A stretch of DNA of 64,000 nucleotides from Streptomyces sp. NBC_01454 (lineage in GTDB: Bacteria; Actinomycetota; Actinomycetes; Streptomycetales; Streptomycetaceae). Under the pieces are notes generated by a model. It worked only from the letters and a program-made list of their open reading frames with translations. It was not told where the DNA came from and did no database searches. The stretch is from contig NZ_CP109460.1 in assembly GCF_036227565.1 (NCBI RefSeq), forward strand, positions 2,976,001 through 3,040,000. Reading direction: 5' to 3'. The position numbers and the translations under genes are program-made. Below, one piece after another: positions 61,070 through 64,000 of this stretch (position 1 is its first letter; every line of letters starts with the position of its first letter).

Positions 61070-62506
61070 CTACTCGGTGCCCGCCTTCCGCGTGTGCAGC
61101 TGCCGGGCGACCTCCGCGATCGAGCCGGACAGCGACGGGTAAACGGTGAAGGCACTGGCGATCTGCTCGACGGTCAGATTGTTGTCGACCGCGATCGAGA
61201 TCGGGTGAATCAGCTCGCTCGCGCGCGGGGAGACGACCACACCGCCGACCACGATGCCCGTGCCGGGGCGGCAGAACAGCTTGACGAAGCCGTCGCGGAT
61301 GCCCTGCATCTTGGCGCGCGGGTTGCGCAGCAGCGGGAGCTTGACGGCCCGGGCGTCGATCTTGCCGCTGTCGACATCGGCCTGGGAGTAGCCGACGGTG
61401 GCGATCTCCGGGTCGGTGAAGACGTTCGCGGAGACCGTCTTGAGGTTCAGCGGCGTGACCGCGTCGCCGAGGAAGTGGTACATCGCGATCCGGCCCTGCA
61501 TCGCGGCCACCGACGCCAGCGCGAAGACACCGGTGCAGTCACCCGCCGCGTACACGCCCGGGGCGGTGGTGCGGGAGACCTTGTCGGTCCAGACGTGGCC
61601 GGATTCCCGGAGCTTGACGCCGGCCGCTTCCAGGCCCATGTCCTCGGTGTTGGGGATCGAGCCGACCGCCATCAGGCAGTGCGTACCGGAGATCGTGCGG
61701 CCGTCGGCGAGGGTGACCTCCACGCGGTCGCCGACCCGTTTGGCGGACTGGGCCCGCGAGCGCGCCATGACGTTCATGCCGCGGCGGCGGAAGACGTCCT
61801 CCAGCACGGCGGCGGCGTCCGGGTCCTCGCCCGGCAGCACGCGGTCGCGGGAGGAGACGAGGGTGACGCGGGAGCCGAGCGCCTGGTAGGCGCCGGCGAA
61901 CTCGGCACCGGTGACACCGGAACCGACCACGATCAGCTCTTCGGGCAGCTCGTCGAGGTCGTAGACCTGCGTCCAGTTCAGGATCCGCTCGCCGTCGGGG
62001 AGCGCGTCGGGGATCTCACGGGGGTGCGCGCCGGTGGCGATCAGCACCGCGTCCGCGATCAGGCCCTCCGAGGTGCCGTCGGCGGCGGTGACGGTCACCT
62101 TGCGGGAGCCGTCCGGCGCCTGCCCCGGCTCCAGCCGCCCGCGGCCGCGCATGACCCGGCCGCCGGCACGGGTCACGGAGGCGGTGATGTCATGCGACTG
62201 GGCGAGCGCGAGACGCTTGACCCGCCGGTTGACCTTGCCGAGGTCGACGCCGACGACCCGGGCGGGCCGGTCCACGTACGGGGTGTCGTCCTCGACGATG
62301 ATGCCGAGCTCTTCGTACGACGAATCGAAGGTGGTCATCACCTCGGCCGTGGCGATAAGAGTCTTCGACGGCACGCAGTCGGTGAGCACCGACGCCCCGC
62401 CCAGACCGTCGCAGTCGACGACGGTCACCTCCGCGCCGAGAGAGGCGGCCACCAGGGCCGCTTCGTATCCGCCGGGTCCGCCACCGATGATCACGATCCG
62501 AGTCAC
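61070..62506 (-). CDS. lpdA: NAD(P)H-quinone reductase of the flavoprotein disulfide reductase family
   Basis: 478 residues from GTG 62506 (ATG 62515 would add three). N-terminal FAD site IVIIGGGPGGYEAALVAASLG, second dinucleotide site ELIVVGSGVTGAEFAGAY, ATP/FAD region YAAGDCTGVFALASVAAMQG and the C-terminal dimer domain with HPISIAVDNN. The redox region reads GGASVLTDCVPSKTL: the first cysteine of the usual CxxxxC pair is missing, which fits the LpdA (Rv3303c) type that reduces quinones rather than lipoamide. Confidence 0.88.
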   Translation of the reverse strand: MTRIVIIGGGPGGYEAALVAASLGAEVTVVDCDGLGGASVLTDCVPSKTLIATAEVMTTFDSSYEELGIIVEDDTPYVDRPARVVGVDLGKVNRRVKRLALAQSHDITASVTRAGGRVMRGRGRLEPGQAPDGSRKVTVTAADGTSEGLIADAVLIATGAHPREIPDALPDGERILNWTQVYDLDELPEELIVVGSGVTGAEFAGAYQALGSRVTLVSSRDRVLPGEDPDAAAVLEDVFRRRGMNVMARSRAQSAKRVGDRVEVTLADGRTISGTHCLMAVGSIPNTEDMGLEAAGVKLRESGHVWTDKVSRTTAPGVYAAGDCTGVFALASVAAMQGRIAMYHFLGDAVTPLNLKTVSANVFTDPEIATVGYSQADVDSGKIDARAVKLPLLRNPRAKMQGIRDGFVKLFCRPGTGIVVGGVVVSPRASELIHPISIAVDNNLTVEQIASAFTVYPSLSGSIAEVARQLHTRKAGTE

Positions 62507-62652
62507 GTACTCCATTCTCCCGCACGCCCGTACGTCGCTCACGCCCGGGGGCCCACCGCCGCGCTGACCGGCACCGGGGCGCGCCGCCCGGCCGGTCCCG
62601 CGAACCTCCGGTACCACGGGTCCCGCGGTCAACCTCCCGTACTCTCGGAACC

Positions 62653-63090
62653 ATGTCGCTCTACGCCGCCTACGCCGGCAACCTCGACGCGCGGCTGATG
62701 TCCCGCCGCGCACCGCACTCGCCGCTGCGCGGCACCGGCTGGCTCAACGGCTGGCGGCTGACGTTCGGGGGCGAGCAGATGGGGTGGGAAGGCGCACTGG
62801 CGACGGTCGTCGAGGACCCGGCCTCCCAGCTGTTCGTCGCGCTCTACGACATCGCGCCCATGGACGAGGAGTCCATGGACCGCTGGGAGGGCGTCGGCAT
62901 GGAGATCTACCGCCGGATGCGGGTACGGGCACACACCCTCGACGGCGACGAGACGGCCTGGATCTACGTCCTCAACGGCTACGAGGGCGGCCTCCCCTCG
63001 GCCCGCTACCTGGGCGAGATCGCCGACGCCGCCGAATCCGCGGGCGCCCCGCACGACTATGTGATGGAGCTGCGGAAACGCCCTTGCTGA
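62653..63090 (+). CDS. Gamma-glutamylcyclotransferase-like (AIG2/GGCT fold) protein
   Basis: 145 residues. MSLYAAYAGNLDARLMSRRAP with the Y-x-x-Y-A-G/S-N-L substrate loop, LNGWRLTFGG, VALYDIAPMDEESMDRWEG with the conserved acidic residue, and YVLNGYEGGLPSARYLGEIADAAES. The fold cleaves gamma-glutamyl amines or dipeptides to 5-oxoproline. Divergent from lpdA. TACTCT at 62640-62645 is a possible -10 element for a near-leaderless transcript. Confidence 0.85.
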   Translation: MSLYAAYAGNLDARLMSRRAPHSPLRGTGWLNGWRLTFGGEQMGWEGALATVVEDPASQLFVALYDIAPMDEESMDRWEGVGMEIYRRMRVRAHTLDGDETAWIYVLNGYEGGLPSARYLGEIADAAESAGAPHDYVMELRKRPC

Positions 63091-63225
63091 GGCACGGGGG
63101 CCGTGGCCGGCGGGGTGCCGCGACACGCCCGGGCCGGCGTTTGGCACAACCCACAAGACAACGATCCCGGCACCGTGGGCAACGACATCTACGCGCGTAG
63201 GGGAATACCGGCTACCCTCGTCCGC

Positions 63226-64000
63226 GTGAACGCATCTGTTACTCCGGACATCGCGCGCGACCCGCAGGGTGCCGCCGCCGACGCCGCCGCCCGTCTGCGC
63301 GAGCTGACCGGCGCCGAGACCCATGACGTCGCCCTGGTGATGGGCTCGGGCTGGGCACCGGCCGCCGAGGCCCTGGGCGCGCCCGAGCACGAATTCCCCG
63401 TCACCGAGCTGCCCGGCTTCCCGCCGCCGGCCGTCGCCGGCCACGGCGGCAAGATCCGCTCGTACCGGGTGGGCGAGAAGCGGGCGCTGGTCTTCCTGGG
63501 CCGTACGCACTACTACGAGGGCCGCGGTGTCGCCGCGGTCGCCCACGGCGTGCGCACCGCCGTCGCGGCCGGCTGCAAGACCGTCGTGCTCACCAACGGG
63601 TGCGGCGGCCTGCGCGCGGGCATGCGCCCCGGCCAGCCGGTCCTCATCAACGACCATCTGAACCTGACCGCCACCTCCCCGATCGCCGGCGCCCACTTCG
63701 TCGATCTGACCGATCTGTACTCGCCGCGACTGCGCGCGCTGTGCAAGGAGATCGACCCGAGCCTGGAGGAGGGCGTCTACGCCCAGCTCCCCGGCCCGCA
63801 CTACGAGACCCCGGCCGAGATCAAGATGCTCCGGACACTGGGCGCCGACCTGGTCGGGATGTCCACCGTCCTGGAGGCCATCGCGGCCCGCGAGGCCGGC
63901 GCCGAGGTGCTCGGCCTGTCGCTGGTGACGAACCTCGCCGCCGGCATGACGGGCGAGCCGCTCAACCACGAAGAGGTACTGCAGGCCGGCCGCGACTCGG
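63226..64000 (+). CDS. punA: Purine-nucleoside phosphorylase (5' part)
   Basis: About 258 codons are present; the gene runs off the window end. Starts GTG 63226: [20 protein letters not shown]. Trimeric PNP motifs: [16 protein letters not shown] (phosphate site), [45 protein letters not shown], and the purine-binding [52 protein letters not shown]. Cleaves purine (deoxy)ribonucleosides with phosphate for salvage. TACCCT at 63213-63218 predicts a start of transcription at or next to the GTG. Confidence 0.93.
   Translation, partial: MNASVTPDIARDPQGAAADAAARLRELTGAETHDVALVMGSGWAPAAEALGAPEHEFPVTELPGFPPPAVAGHGGKIRSYRVGEKRALVFLGRTHYYEGRGVAAVAHGVRTAVAAGCKTVVLTNGCGGLRAGMRPGQPVLINDHLNLTATSPIAGAHFVDLTDLYSPRLRALCKEIDPSLEEGVYAQLPGPHYETPAEIKMLRTLGADLVGMSTVLEAIAAREAGAEVLGLSLVTNLAAGMTGEPLNHEEVLQAGRDS

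Overview
The window is streptomycete chromosome. It has very high GC, GTG and TTG starts, many start/stop-overlapping gene pairs, a mycothiol gene (mca), class III adenylate cyclase, acyl-CoA carboxylase genes with an epsilon subunit, and an LAXTG-type wall-sorted protein. From memory, the housekeeping order (mca, greA, ilvA, metB, msrA ... L,D-transpeptidase, hutH, cdgE, enoyl-CoA hydratase, cya, birA, pccB, maf, accA2, DeoR, lpd) is that of the Streptomyces coelicolor core around SCO4968-SCO4917. I see no tRNA, rRNA or CRISPR array.

Layout. 1-15.1 kb is core: a cut-off DUF255 thioredoxin-like gene, a membrane STAND/TPR ATPase, mca with a coupled small membrane gene, greA, a DrrAB-type ABC exporter, ilvA, a MarR regulator, a small sigma-like/membrane protein pair, metB, a TPR-like protein and msrA. 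15.1-30 kb is accessory. It begins at the msrA 3' end, where a second, diverged copy of the msrA tail lies about 0.7 kb downstream, flanking a small membrane protein gene of a type I associate with mobile DNA. It continues with an APH-type kinase, an XRE/TPR regulator with a repeat-rich operator region and a translationally coupled trio, several damaged genes (one nonsense mutation and three single-base frameshifts), an OleD-type macrolide glucosyltransferase behind a palindromic operator, an XRE(MmyB)/short-chain dehydrogenase divergent pair, a methyltransferase, a hydrolase, and a sulfur-binding-domain/HNH type IV restriction gene with a divergent unknown partner. 30-35.2 kb holds a membrane sulfatase, a membrane protein and a NarL-type two-component system. 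35.2-38 kb holds two abutting insertion sequences (IS481 and IS1182 type) that share CTAG targets.

38-64 kb is core again: DUF2786 protein, L,D-transpeptidase, histidine ammonia-lyase, GAF-GGDEF cyclase, enoyl-CoA hydratase, adenylate cyclase, biotin protein ligase, carboxylase beta and epsilon subunits, a class B PBP, Maf, MOSC and DJ-1/PfpI proteins, carboxylase alpha subunit (biotin carboxylase plus BCCP), an exported-type esterase, TetR and DeoR regulators, a flavoprotein disulfide-reductase-like quinone reductase, a gamma-glutamylcyclotransferase-like protein and the 5' part of a purine nucleoside phosphorylase.

How the genes work together: birA, pccB, pccE and accA2 form the biotin-dependent acyl-CoA carboxylase supply for malonyl- and methylmalonyl-CoA. 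cya and cdgE make cAMP and c-di-GMP, both developmental signals in streptomycetes. The accessory block mixes drug inactivation, foreign-DNA restriction and regulatory cassettes, and it is decaying in places. All function calls rest on reading motifs by eye; no database search was run.
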